DNA of 64,000 nucleotides from Vanrija pseudolonga. Taxonomy: Eukaryota; Basidiomycota; Tremellomycetes; Trichosporonales; Trichosporonaceae. Made by a program: the position numbers and the translations under genes. Below, in pieces: positions 23,201 to 35,476 of this stretch. The DNA is taken from positions 620,001-684,000 of the forward strand of contig NC_085852.1 of NCBI RefSeq assembly GCF_020906515.1. Reading direction: 5' to 3'. Every line of letters starts with the position of its first letter. Within the stretch, counting starts at the first letter, position 1. The notes under the pieces were generated by a model. That model worked only from the letters and a program-made list of their open reading frames with translations, was not told the DNA's origin and ran no database searches.

Positions 23201-25953
23201 GCAGAGGCGGGGGACGGAGCAAGGATAGAGAGAATCACGGCTGTTGCTGCTGCGGCTGTGGTGGCCGAGACAGGCCGGTGGTCGTGGCCGCTGGCCGGTC
23301 AGCTGCCGATGCTTGGTTGCTTGCTTGGCTGCCTGCTGCTGCTGCATGCCACCAGCGCCTACAGCAGCTCGAAAGAGACGCGGCATGCTGCAGGTGGGTT
23401 GCGTTGGTTTGTGCCTGACTTGTGGGGGCCGTTCCCGTCCTCGAGACCCGTCGACCTTTCAGGGCAATTTTGCTCGTTTTGCGTCGAGATACCGCTCTTT
23501 CCCGACGAGCTGGCTGGCTCCGAGGCACGTACAGACCCAACGGTTTGAACGGAACCCAACTTTTTTGGTCACAGGAGATACACCTGTCGGTCCTGCTGTT
23601 GCTCCTGGCCATTGTCCTGGTGGCGTTCTTCAGGGGCTCATCATGCCCTGCCGCCGCCTGTTGCAGCCATCCGTGGCTTGCGGTTGCTGCTGGTGTTGCT
23701 GCTGCACAAGCTGCTGCGGCGCCGCTGCCCTTGTACTCTCTGCACAACACACGCTCCTACTGTCGTGCGCCTCCCTCCCCGTGTCCGTCCTGGACCTGTT
23801 ATTGTTGCCATATCCTTGTTCTTGATGCTCCTGCCGCCGCTCCTGTTGCAGCAGCACCAAGCACGTCCCCCACAAGCCTCTTTGACGCCTTTCGGGCATC
23901 TTGCCTGGCTGTTCAATGTACGGTCAACTGACCCTGGCTTTTGTTGTTGTATCCCCACCCCCCTCCGCCTCGGTCCGCCCTGACCAGACTTAGCCCAGGC
24001 CACACTCCCACACACCTAAACTAGGCTCGACTGCCCTCACGCGCTCATGCTGCACCTCATGACCCCACTGTCCACCTTCCCTCGATCACCCAGATCCGTG
24101 GGTCAGTGAGACTACGAAGAAGGGAGGGGAGGAGCACACGCGCGTCAGTCCACAGTTGTCCGAACCGTGCACCTGGGGGCACCTGGGCTGGGGGGGGGTT
24201 GCAAACGCCAGGCAGCGGCACGGGTTTCGCGCGCTCTCGGCTGGCTTGTTCGTTGGGACACTACACCCTTGGGTGAGTCTCTTTGCGCGCCGCCGAGAGA
24301 TGGCCTGACGGGCTCTGCTCCTCGGTCGCAGTGCTCGTGTAACGCGTACACTGGCTCTACTGTTACAACATTAACCAGGGCAGGGGCGGAATAGGGTCCC
24401 AGAGCGCTGTACCAAGGTCAGAACACTCGAGCATAGCGCGCAGGAGGCAGGCAGCACAGCAGCAGCAGCAGGTACAATCAAGCAGTAGAGGCGACGGCGA
24501 CATGATCCGTCCCCCCGTCCTCCCTCCCCCGCCGCCCCTCAACAACATTGTCCACGACGCGTGCCCGTCAGAGGAGCCGAGGAGGGGAGGCGAGGGGGGC
24601 AGGAGAGGGTCACAGAACATCAAAAGTGGGCTCTGTCTGTCTCTGGCGTCTGGGGTGCGGCACGGCTTGTCGTAAAAACCTAGCTTTGGGTCAATCAGAG
24701 TTGTTGCATGTATAACGGTGCCGAGTGCCGTCTCCCCGCCCGTCTGTTCGAACACAACATTACACCCGACCACATCCAAAGGCAACGAACGCATTGCAGT
24801 GTTACGCTATCGCTCGTCTGCCGTCTACCGTCTCATCTGTCTGGCTTGGCCGCTACCGCTCGAGCTCGTGCTACACGCTACCACTCGGCTGGCCGGCCGC
24901 CTGCTGCTCCTCTGCTTGCCTGCCTGCTGCCGTCCGTTGCCGCCATTGCGCTCGCTCGTCGTCATTATCGTTCCTTGCCGTGTCCTGTGTCCTGTCCTGG
25001 GCAGCGGCCTGTCCTGCGGCCTGTAGCCTAAACGGTTAACGATCCGCCGCTACCGACCAACCTGCCCGACCGATGGTACCGGCTTGTTAGTTAGCATTGC
25101 GACAATCGACGACGCACCCATTCTCTCCGTCCTTTGGCCTCTTTGGATCATCAATCACAACTACCACCACCACTTGGTCCTTCCTGAACCCCGCCCACCA
25201 CCGCCTGCTTCCTGCAGTCGCCTCCGCCGCCGCCGGCCGCCGCTAAAGGCGCGACGCACCCCGCGTACCCTTCCCAAAACCGTCGAGCAACACGGCTACA
25301 ACAAGCAGCATTGCATCGCATTTACCGATTCCAACAGTTGGCGACACGGCAAACACGAGCGGCGACGACGCGCGCGCCAAAGCATATTAGTAGTTGTTGA
25401 CCATCATCATCATCATCACCACCGCTTGCTACCACCATCACCAGCCAGCCAGCCCCCTCGTCGTCCACCACCTTCGCCGCCGCCCTACCGCAACGTCTGT
25501 TCCTATCCCGTCAACAAGCACTGGCCAAACTGCCCAGAGCATACAAAGGCAGGGAGGGCACAGTGAGATCTGCATTGCATACAGCAGTCGACAGCCCACA
25601 GCCCATCTAGACACCCTGCACATCACACCTTCACCCCCAACCTCTCCAGAGCCGTTTGGCGGCGGCGGCCACCGCAGCGTGTGTGCGCGCAAGCAACGCT
25701 GCTTGTGCTAGCGAGTGAGTTGGATCTGGGGTCTTGACGCATGCCTATATCCCTGTGTCGTCGTGCATGGTCTGCCGAACGAATGGGTGCTCGTCATCTC
25801 GGCGCTGCACGGCGGCACTGTGAGGTGCGGCCCAAATACCGTTGCCATCATCCCACCGAGTCCCTGCTACTCCCCATGCCCATAATTTCATTGTCCCATT
25901 GTCATGCTGACGCGACCCTTCCATTCACCGCTTTGCTTCGACACTTCTAGCTC
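20279..25953. other. 5.7 kb gene-poor stretch upstream of Zn2Cys6-PAS gene
   Basis: I find no frame with recognisable domain, hydrophobic anchor or consistent splicing. Content is low-complexity: C/T-rich blocks (20970-21020, 22690-22750), CAG/CTG clusters (22258-22290, 23330-23390, 23640-23720), CAT repeats (25402-25425) and CCAGCC repeats. Open frames are present in many phases at once, as expected for GC-rich non-coding DNA. It probably holds a long promoter and 5' leader, perhaps non-coding transcripts. Confidence 0.5.
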
Positions 25954-27809
25954 ATGCATCGCCCAACATACCCCCACGGCAACCCGTCGTTTGACGGCCC
26001 AGGCGCTCGAAATATTGTCGGTGAACCAGGACCATCAACAATACTCGCCGCCGCCGAGTACCCACCCCATCAGCAGGCGTCACCGCTTCAGCAACGCGCC
26101 GGCCACAGTCTCCAACATTTCTCAACCCACAACCATGCACCAGGACACTTTCGAAGCCAGGCTTCTCCCACAACCCCAGCACACTTCCCGGCACAATATT
26201 CATCTCCAGTCGTCAAAGTGGAGGGCGGCTTGGCCCACGGGGCTTCGGCGCCTCCTTTGTCGGCCACCGGCGCCACAGCACCACCACCCCCTACGATTAA
26301 AAGGGTCGGTGGCAAGGCCAATGTGTCAAGTGCATGCGGGCCATGTAAACGGGCTCACCTTGCATGCGATGTGGCACGACCGTGCAAGCGGTGCGTCAAT
26401 ATGGGCAAGCCAGAACAGTGTGAAGACGTTCCAGTGAGTTTTGGAGGAAAAGATGCTTTTTTTCAGTCATCTAACATTTGGGGCAGCATAAGAAGCGAGG
26501 AAGGCCAAAGGTCAACAGGACGCCGGTTGTGGAGCCATACTCTAATCCTCGTGCCCCACGGCAGCCTGCAGTGGACACTGGATCGACGGGCAAGTGGAAA
26601 AACCCACCGCCATACGAGTCGCAGTATGTCACGACAACGACGAGCTCGTCGTCCCACGCTCCTGGGACGCTGGGGACAAGATTACCTTCACCCCCGCGCA
26701 CGGCCTCCCTCGGGCCCATGGTCGGGATGAGCCCGATGGAATCAGCGGCGTCGATGAGCCCCTTTCACAATCCGCCACCAGAGTCTCTACCATCGTCAAA
26801 CATGGGATCGGCACAAGACAATCTCTTTACCCTCTTTTGCAGCACCGAGCTCAAAATTCTACGAGCAACGTCCCTTGCACATTCTCTGACTGGCCACCAT
26901 CTGCACGAGTTTGCAAACGTAAACTTGTTGGACTGGTTGCACCCGTCGGACCGGCACCTGATAGAGATGGAACGGAGCCGGCTCGTGACCGTTCCTTACC
27001 TTGCAACACAACTCCAATCAAGTCGAGAAACGCACGCCTCAATCATGGTACTCGGAGAACGCGAACTTTCGTCCCCCGCCGACGGAATGCGAGACCCATA
27101 TCCTCATCAGAATGTTCGTTTTCTTCGATCGGATGGCAGTTTTGGCCATTTCAATCTTCGACTTCATCTCGGCGGCGGCTTGGGAGGATCACTTTGGCAT
27201 CCCGACAGTCTGGGAAAAATCTATCTGGTTGTTTCCTGTCTTCAGATCCACGAACGCGACCTTCCACCAGAGGCCAGTGGACGTCGACAACAGCCGGTTC
27301 CGTTGACTCCCGTGACTCCAATGGCGCCTCCTCCGGCTCACCAGCTGCCTGGATTTTCCTCTATTGCAGCTGCGGCCGACGCACCACCTCGTCCAGAGAC
27401 GGCCCCGGCCATGCCAACTACCCAATCTCCGTATGGCTACACTCGCACAGGTGTTTCGACTCCAGTGCCCGCTATGCCGCCACAGCAATCCTATAATATT
27501 TACGCTCGGGCGCCATCGCAGCCATTATACTCTCCAGTTCAACCTCCTGGTCGAAGCTCACCCTCGACGAGCCAGGCGGGTTACCCTCCCCCTCTTCCAC
27601 GAACGCCAGTGTACGGCGATCCCAGTGGGGCGTACGCCCCCCAACCTTCTGGGTATTACCAACCGCCGCCACAAGCGCCGCCTTACGACCCAAACATTCG
27701 GCGAGACCCGGGAGCCGACGAGTGGTTGAGACGAGGCGGAGCCTCTGGCTCCATGCCTCTGCCTCCTCCGACAGCCACCGATTACTCGCGGCGAACCTGG
27801 GAGCTTTGA
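25954..27809 (+). CDS. Zn2Cys6 transcription factor with PAS-like domain
   Basis: Nuclear DNA-binding regulator of 600 residues. Exons 25954-26433 and 26487-27809, joined at phase 0; a stop codon in frame just upstream of the ATG fixes the start. The binuclear zinc cluster (about residues 126-154) has spacing C-x2-C-x6-C-x5-C-x2-C-x8-C, with core ACGPCKRAHLACD and RPCKRC. The splice joins it to HKKRGRPK, an AT-hook-like basic patch. A PAS-like fold follows at about residues 270-410 (NLLDWLHPSDRHLIEMER, FLRSDGSFGHFNLRL, and the strand IYLVVSCLQ). The rest is Pro/Tyr/Gln-rich. A zinc cluster of the ACxxCxRAHLxCxxxRPCxRC type plus PAS is seen in ERT1/RDS2/AcuK regulators of gluconeogenesis, but orthology is not proven here. 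Confidence 0.88.
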
Positions 27810-29778
27810 ACGCCAAGGATCCATGTCCCTGCGTTCCACGGTGCCTCGAGTGCGCGTTCCATCATTCTTTCGTCCTGGCGCGAACCAATCCGCTGTTCAG
27901 GTTGCTGTTTGTTCAGCGCTACTTGCTCATTGGGAGCTGCTGCTGATGTGGCTCCCACCCCCTAATACGCGCGCGGAGGGTTTGCATCAGATCCAGTAGA
28001 CCGACGACGACAACATGCCGGAGGGTCTTCTGCGCCGCCGCCGCCTCTTGTTTACCCTATCCCTACGTTCAAGGAGTTTTATCATTTAGATACCTTGCAC
28101 CCTTATGGCCCATTCCCCTTTTCTCCGATGTAAGACATTGCAGGGTGCCGAGCATACACCACGGATGGGTCCGTCCCTATGGTAAAGGCTGACTCGGTGC
28201 GCGCTGATGCGAATGGGATGGTGGGATGATGAGAGCTGGGCTGCGCCTTGTTGAGATTCGGGTACAGGCCAGACACGAGGTCCCGCTGCTTGCTTGCGAC
28301 AAGTCTACCAGGTCCCCGTCGAATCGAGTCGTACGGGGGTGCTGTGTGACGTGACGTGTGCCTCTTGTGTTGTCGAGTGTGTCGTGTGTGTCTGTCGGTC
28401 AGCGGCGGCGGTGGGTAGGGCTAGCCGGGTGTCAGTCACCGGGTCACCGGCGGCGCAGGCAGGTTATGCAGGGCATGCGCGCGGTGCGGCGCGGCGGCGT
28501 CGGGGGGCGGCGATCGCCAGACATTCTGCATGCGCCGCAACGCCATTGGGTTTTCTCCGTCAGCCCGTGCAAGCCACGGCGGCGCGAGGATGAGGTGCCA
28601 CGGATAGTTGCATCTGTCCAGTCGAGTTGATCACCGGGCCGACCTCACGCACGTCAGCCACGCCCCGCCCCGCCGCTAGTGGCAGCAGCAGACGGTGGCC
28701 GTTGCCTCGTCTCTCCTCTTCCGCGGTGCCTGTCTGCCTTGCCGTGCCCTGGGCCTGGTGGCCGTAACGAAAGGCAGTGGCTCGGGGGACGTAATTGGGC
28801 CCGAGCAGTGACGGCAGCCTAGTATTCTGGCGGCAGGTAGGCAGTGTGTGTGGTCGTCGTCGTCGCCATATCGAGACCGCACTAGGTAGCTGGACAGACA
28901 TGTTAGCCAGCCAGTCAGTCAGTCAGGCGACCTCGACCCCCCCTCCCCTCCCGTCGGGTCCACCGATCCATGCGCATCATCATCATCCTCCTCATCATGA
29001 TGCACCGCGTCGTCATCCACACCTCTTGCCCACCACGCCGCCCGGCCAGCTCGGCCACTTGGCTCGGCTGGTAGTGCTGTCTCGGCCGTGTGACACACAC
29101 CACGCTCACATCACACGGCACATGGCATAACATAACATGGCACAAGCGGCACGCGGCACGGCTACGGCTACGGCTGCTGGCAACGACCCCGTCGCATCGC
29201 AGCGTCGCATCGCCCGCCCCGTGACAAGTCATTTGGCGTTATGCATTCTGATCACAGCGACGACAAAGGCACCCACCCATCTTTGCCCACCCCTAAACAA
29301 TCGCCCCGCGGCACGCGCAACGCGCAACGGAGCCCAGCGGCCAGAGACGAGTCCGCCGTCGGTCCGCCATCGGCCGGCGCTGCGACTCCACCTGCAGCTG
29401 CGCCTGCACCTCGGGCTCCTGCTCCGCTCCTATACTCCGTGCTGCGCACGCGGACCCACATCCCCCAGTCAACCCCGACTACGCACGCCGATCGAGCGTC
29501 TAGCTCACGGGTGACCACATGTCCGACACTTTAAAACGCCTAAGCACCCCCATTCAACTTTGATTATCGGCCTCCCACGCCTCAGGAAGTAAACCAGACG
29601 CAACACTCCGTGCCAATCAAAACCCCAGTGCATCCGCCCAACACTACGTCCACCACCACACCACCCTTGCTGTCCTCGCCGGCAGCATTGTGCGTCAGGG
29701 AATCGAAGGGGAGGAACACGGGCGATGAATGGTTGTCGTACGTGTGTGTTTCATCTAGGCGCCATGCGGCTATTGAAT
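27810..29778. other. Intergenic between convergent genes, 2 kb
   Basis: Spacer between the tails of the Zn2Cys6-PAS gene and CMK1. GC-rich with TGTG and CATCAT simple repeats (28360-28400, 28970-29000) and CGGCTACGGCTACGG near 29157-29178. No supportable gene seen. Confidence 0.45.
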
Positions 29779-31683
29779 TCAGCTCGCAGGCGCGGGAGTA
29801 GCGAGTGGAGGAGTGTTCGCAACGGCAGGTGCCGCCAAAACACCAGACTGGTTGACATCGTCCTGCACCAACGTCAGCACTAATTCAGTCAATCCCCGTG
29901 TTCCCACTCACTGCCTCGGCCTCCTTCTTGAACGCGGCGACCTCCTGCTGCAGCTTCTCCTTCTCGGCCGGGCTCGGCCCCAGACCTCCGTGAGCGTGGC
30001 TGCTGTCTTGAAGGCGGTGAACAGCCATCATACCCAACACGGCGCGACGGACTAAAGCAAGGTTAGCACCACGGCTGACGTACCCAACCAGGTCGACCAG
30101 GTCCCAAACTCACATGTCTTCTTGGCGTCGAACGCCTTCTTGACAGTTGGCAGGAGGTTGACTGCCGCACCGCTCTCGCTCTCGGGGTCCGCGACAAACG
30201 GAGGGGCGTCAGTCCTCAGCCACTTGTGCTGGAGGAGCTGTGCTGCCGTCGGACGGTTCGTGGGGTCGACAGTAAGACAGGCGCGAACAAAGTCCCGCGC
30301 AGTCTCCGAGACACCGGCCCAGTACTCAGGCTTCAAGATGTCAGCACCCACGACCAAGCTTGTCTCGGGCAAACAAAAACTCACAGGAGCAAACTTGTAG
30401 TCACCGTTGCAGATGGCCTGCATCTCCTCGTATTGTGAGTCACGGTCGAAGGGGGTGTAGCCGCAGAGAAGGAAGTAGGTAATGACACCAATAGCCCAGA
30501 TGTCGACAGGCTTGCCGTGGCCAGCCTTCCTGAAGATCTCGGGCGCCATGTAACCAGGAGTCTTGTCCAGGGTCAGTGCTCTGGGTCACACGAGCTTGAC
30601 AACTTACACCACAGGTCGTCGTGAGGATCGAGAAGTGCTCCTCGTCCAGCACCTTGGACAGCTGTCGCTGTTAGCACAATCGCGCCGACAACACGTACGC
30701 CAAAGTCAGCCAGCATCAGGTCGGCATCCTCGGCCTTGGACTTGAAGAGGATGTTCTCGGGTTTCAAGTCTATTGCACGTGTCAGCGGCACCCTTCAATC
30801 GACGACGCCGCCCCCAACTCACCACGGTGGACGATGCCCTGGTCGTGGAGGTACTTGACAGCTGAGACGATCGTGCGCACGAGGTTGGCGGCATCCCTAA
30901 GAGGCGTCAGTGCGGCCCGCACGAATTGCCTTACTTCTCGTAGTAGCTTCCACGGGCGCAGATGCGGTCAAAGAGCTCGCCACCTGTGCACAGGTCGAAG
31001 ACAAGCTGTGAAGGGATCCGTCAGCGGCCGTCCAACAACATCTCCTAAGACACCTACGTAAAGGTTGTGAGATGTCTCAAAGAAGTCGTGCAGCTGGACA
31101 ATGTTCTTGTGGCCGGCCGAGACCTTCTTGAGAATGTTGATCTCATTACGGACCTTGAGGCCACGATCAGCCGTGCACGAGTTGGGACCCCATTAAGGAA
31201 GCTTACCATGTGCTCGCGCCCCTTCGCCGCCGTGTCAGTCCCGTGTTTCGATCGACACCCGTGCTGCTCGACAACTCACAGTGAGGAACTTCTTGTTCAG
31301 AACCTTGCACGCATAGTACTTGCCAGTCTGTTGCACGGTCAGCCTCAAACCCCATGCGATGGCTCGCTTGACGCACCGAGATGTGGACGCATTCCTTGAC
31401 AACGGCGCTGAATACGTGTCAGTTGGGCCTCGCCAAGTGGATCAGAAGGCGTAGTAGGACATACTAAGTGCCGCTAAGGTGAATGTTAGCAATGGTCTTA
31501 AAAGGCTCGTGTCGCGCCAAGCAAGCTCACCTTCCCAGCGTTCTGCCCGTCTTGTACTAAGAGAATGATGTGTCAGACACGCGTCGAGATTGAGAATGGG
31601 CCACGTTACGCATGCCAGACGTATGGGCAGCGCGACCTTTGCTCGCTCACCTGGCAGGGGACAGTGGTGGCTGCCTTTGACAT
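29779..31683 (-). CDS. CMK1: Calcium/calmodulin-dependent protein kinase I
   Basis: Ser/Thr kinase activated by Ca2+/calmodulin. Fifteen exons in phase: 31683-31651, 31556-31531, 31473-31465, 31407-31377, 31327-31280, 31221-31207, 31153-31058, 31005-30935, 30896-30823, 30769-30699, 30661-30608, 30561-30385, 30330-30114, 30051-29912 and 29862-29779. They give 381 residues. The glycine loop LGSGTYAVVKE is assembled from three exons, including one of 9 nt and a later one of 15 nt (GREHM). Further marks are the ATP-site lysine in YYACKVLNKK, VHRDLKPENILF, DFGLSKVLDEE, CGTPGYMAPEIF and GYTPFDRDS. The region after the kinase domain (KKAFDAKKTFRRAVLGMMAVHR) is the usual autoinhibitory/calmodulin-binding helix. 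The C-terminus is short and Ala/Pro-rich. Confidence 0.95.
31465..31473 (-). other. CMK1: 9-nt microexon of CMK1
   Basis: CGGCACTTA between an acceptor ending CTTAG and a GTATGT donor. It supplies the G-T part of the ATP-binding loop G-S-G-T-Y; without it the loop loses three residues but the frame is kept. Confidence 0.85.
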
Positions 31684-32417
31684 GTTTGTTGATAAATGTG
31701 ACTGGGGTTGATTGACAAGAAGGATGTTGATGCGGGCCAGCTAGTGGGATCGAAGCGTTACGACAACGTGAACGTCGTTGATGCCAAGGGATCTCGGGAT
31801 AGCGATTGATTTGGGGGGTAGCCTTGAATGCTAGTGGGACCTCTCTATCTCTCTGCTGGTGCAAGTGAGATGCAAAAGCACTGGGGGAAGAAGGAAGAAG
31901 GGGGAGAAGAGAATGGGTAGTTGCTTTGACGTGTGGTGGTCGTTGCAGGAGGAGGTGGTGTGAGATGTGGGTGGGTGGTGGGTGGTTGGGCGGTGATGAT
32001 GGTGACGGAGTGAGTGTGAGCGCGGCGTCAGGGGAAGGCGAGGGAAGGGGAAGGGGGGAGGGGAGCAGCTCCAGCGCCAGCCTGGGTAGAGATTGTCGCA
32101 GGGCGGGGTTGAAGGTTGTCTGGGGGGCGCAAAAAGGGTTCACTATAGTAAAAGGTGGGCTCGGCGCAGGCGGTGCGGTGCCTCGCATCCAGCCATGCAG
32201 CCAGCCAGCCAGCCAGCGACGCAAGTGGCGGAAATCGCAACCTGGGGCACGTGGCAAGGCTACCGACCGTGGGAAAGCTGATGGGTTCGGCTCACTCCGA
32301 CACCTCGAGACTGTTGTTGACCGCAACGAATGAACCCAAACGCCCTCACCACCATTGGGTAAACACTTGCCACTTCTTCCATTGCTTTCCCGCAGCACCA
32401 CACCTCGCTCAGTCAAT
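31684..32417. promoter_or_regulatory. Divergent promoter, CMK1 and APN2
   Basis: About 730 bp between head-to-head starts. G/A-rich on the + strand (31890-32100), with four CAGC repeats near 32198-32216. No gene supported. Confidence 0.45.
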
Positions 32418-34770
32418 ATGAGGATACTGACATGGAATGTCGTGAGTTTTGGAACCCAAGCAATGTCCGATTCACGCCAACTGACGCGTCAGAATGTCCT
32501 CAGGACTGTGCTAGACTATCACCCGTTCGTGCCTTCCTTCCCTCGCGTCGTGTGCCCCAAAGCTGACTTCTCCAAGGTGGTCGAGCATGGAGAATAAGAC
32601 GGTTGAGGGTCTGTTGGAGGGATTGAAAGCAGATATCAGCTGCTTTCAAGGTGGGTTGTTGCTCGTCATCCAACGCAGCTGACCTTCCAGAGCACAAGAC
32701 GCGTCGGCCCCAGTTCACGAAAGCGATGGCATGCCCTGGCGTCTACGACTGCTTCTGTACGTGGCCACGAGGGAAGACGGGATACTCAGGTGTCTGCACC
32801 TATGTCGATTCGCGCGTTTGTGTGCCCCTCAAGGCCGAGGAAGGCATCACGGGGCTTCTACTCGACGACCCTACGAGCACCATGAAGCCACCATGGACGC
32901 CAGAGGAGCGGATCGGCTACTACCCCGACATGAACGACATTGATTTCGAGGATGAGGTTGATGGGACCCCGTTCGATCCCCGGCGCTTGGATACTGAGGG
33001 CCGTTCGGTGGTCATCGACTGCGGGTTGGTGGACAACAATCGGCGTAGCTGACGTCCAGCATGTTCATCCTGTTCAACCTCTACTGCCCCAACGAGACCA
33101 ACGAGACTCGCCGGCCATACAAGCTCAACTTTTACAAGGTTTTGCACGAGCGCGTGAGGCTCATGATGGCTGCCGGCCGCGAAGTCATCCTTGCTGGCGA
33201 CATGAACATCATGCGAGCGCCGATTGATTCGGGGGAAGGCGGTATCAAGACGACGGCCGACCAACACTACCAGCACCCTGCTCGCGTGTGGCTGGAGAAT
33301 TGGTGTGCTCCCAAGGGCCCCATGGTGGACGTGGTCCGCGAGTCGTTCCCTGACCGCGAAGGCATGTTCACATGCTGGAACACAAAGATCGATGCGAGGT
33401 GAGCGAGCGATCGATGGAGTGTGCTGACGCAGCTAGGCCAGCAAATTACGGCTCGCGTATCGATTACGTTTTGTGCACGCCAGGACTTCGCCCATGGATC
33501 AAAGGAGGGGATATCGACGCCAGCGTTCACGGCTCAGACCACTGTCCTGTCTACATTGACCTGCACGACTCGATCGAGGTGGACGGCGAGACCGTCTTCC
33601 TTCGAGACTTGCTCAACCCGAAAGACCGGCCACCATCCACAGCTCCCGTCTACCCATCAGATATCCCAAGAACGGCGCCTGAGCCGCCCCGCTTCGCGAC
33701 CAAGTTTCTGGAAGAGTTTTCGGCCAAGCAACGCACCCTCATGAGTTTGTGGGGTGGGGCCAAGTCGAGATCCATTGAGCCATCGGCCTCACCGTCGCCA
33801 GCACCTACTCCGACGGCAGAGGATCCTCCGGAAACCCAGCAGCCTCCGTCCACTGCCGGGAGCATCGCGGAGAAGCCTTCTTCTTCGCCACTAGCTGTGG
33901 CACGAGGGGCGTTCGCTGCCCTCGACGGTGCGTCGCAATCCAAAGTCGATCCACCACCTTCATCCAAGCCAGCGCCAGTTCAGAAGGGCGATACTGTCGA
34001 CCTCACCTCGGATGAACCCCCACGGAAGAAGCAGTCACTGGGTCCGGCAAAATCTGCCCCTGCAGAGGTTAGTAGGAAGCCGGCACCCAAGCCCAAAGGC
34101 CAGCAAAAGCTGGCTGCCTTCTGGTCCGCTCCGGCATCATCATCAGCATCAGCATCAACGTCCTCAAAACCGAAGCCAGCAGCCTCTGCTGCGGTCAAGC
34201 AGTCCCAGCCAGAACAATCACCACCAAGAAAGAACATTGCATCGCAGTCCAACACCACCGATCCCGCGCTAGTCGACACTGAACATGACGAGCTTATAGC
34301 CCAGGCTATTGCTCAGGCCGATGAAGAACGTGAGCGTGAGCGCAAGGCCAAGCAGGACGCCGCCGCCCCGGTCTGGTCCAACTTGTTCGCCAAGAAACTC
34401 CCTCCTCTATGTACTGTGCATCAGAAGCCTTGTAAAGATTTCAGTACGTTTCCTGGCCGGCACCAAGCTTACCCTGCCCAGTTGTAAAGATAACCGGCCC
34501 GAACAAGGGCAAGCGCTTCTGGCTGTGCTCGCTGTAGGTGCTCGCTCGTGTTGTGGGAATCGGTTGCTTACGTCGCCAGTCCTGTAGGCCCTGGATACGA
34601 CATGGGTCGCTCTAAACGACCTCGCGAGGACGTGGATTCAAGGTACAAGTGTGACTTGTGAGTGTTATGCCGTGTTCCAATGCTCTGTACTGACTCGGGT
34701 CTCTCTCAGCTTCCTCTGGGACACGGCAAACAGTCGCAAGGAGACACCGAAGAGTCCGTCAAAGGGATAA
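32418..34770 (+). CDS. APN2: AP endonuclease 2 with PIP motif and zf-GRF
   Basis: Exonuclease III-family enzyme that cuts DNA at abasic sites and trims 3' ends in base-excision repair. Exons: 32418-32441, 32493-32524, 32577-32650, 32691-33024, 33060-33398, 33437-34443, 34482-34533, 34580-34657 and 34710-34770, giving 666 residues. Conserved marks: start MRILTWNVNVLR, catalytic Glu in ISCFQEHKTRR, LAGDMNIM, and the final NYGSRIDYVL and GSDHCPVYIDL. The disordered middle contains QQKLAAFW, a match to the PCNA-interacting motif, and a weaker QRTLMSLW. The C-terminus is a zf-GRF zinc finger (CTVHQKPCKDF, GKRFWLCS, KCDFFLWDT), assembled over three introns. Two introns use unusual donors, GTTCGT and GTTGGT. 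Confidence 0.94.
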
Positions 34771-35476
34771 ACCATCGGCTGCCACAATTAATTTGTATCA
34801 GTAGAAGCAGGACGCCCGACACTGTTTCAGTGGCCGCGTTTCATGTAAGCATGTAGGTCAAGGGATCGGTCTCTCTGTGTACATCTGTGCTAGTACGCAT
34901 GTCGTTTTGTCGCGTACGACTCGTGTGCCATGACCAAGCTATCAAGGCTGTTGACTACGATGTCGTTGTCCTTTTAGTGGGTTGTTGCCACACGTGCAGC
35001 GGTACAACTGCGGTGTTGACGGTGACGTCAGTGCGAGCTGCACGAGGTCACGTCAATGGCCGATAATATTTCCTGTTTGAGTAATTTTGTATTGACAATG
35101 TGCCCTGGTTATGCGGCGCTCCAGTGACGAAGACGAAATGGACAGCAATCTCTGAGATCCATGCGAGCAAGCAACCAAAGCCGGCCAAAGCAAGCAACGA
35201 CACCTCGACACTGACAACAACTCTGTGTGTCTGTCTGCTCTTCTCTATCAGTCTAGCTCGAATCCATCTCGGCGTGGCATCACATTGTAAACAACCCCAC
35301 TTGAGACACACTTGTGGATCACGCCGCCGTCACTGTTCCGGTCCCACACACACGCACACCAAGGCGCGCCAATAAGAGCAACACAGCCTTGTCCTTATCC
35401 TTGCGCCCATTGTTAAACCGCATCTCCCCCTCTTCCATCACCGACCTCACTCATCACCACAGCACAACAGCGCAAC
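34771..35476. promoter_or_regulatory. Intergenic, promoter of LSB5-like gene
   Basis: Contains the APN2 3' region and the next gene's promoter. A perfect CRE-like palindrome TGACGTCA lies at 35023-35030, and a CACGTG at about 34991. The leader near 35340-35360 has CACACA. No gene seen. Confidence 0.4.

Noticed and set aside
22813-23931. Overlapping frames of 140-190 codons on both strands
   Set aside because: CTG/CAG-rich low-complexity sequence open in several phases at once, with no splice-consistent protein.
24708-25039. Three overlapping + frames near 24.7-25.0 kb
   Set aside because: All three phases are open together, and none resembles a protein domain.
31442-32416. 324-codon - strand frame over the CMK1 start
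   Set aside because: It reads through CMK1 introns and leader. The kinase needs the spliced frame starting at 31683.
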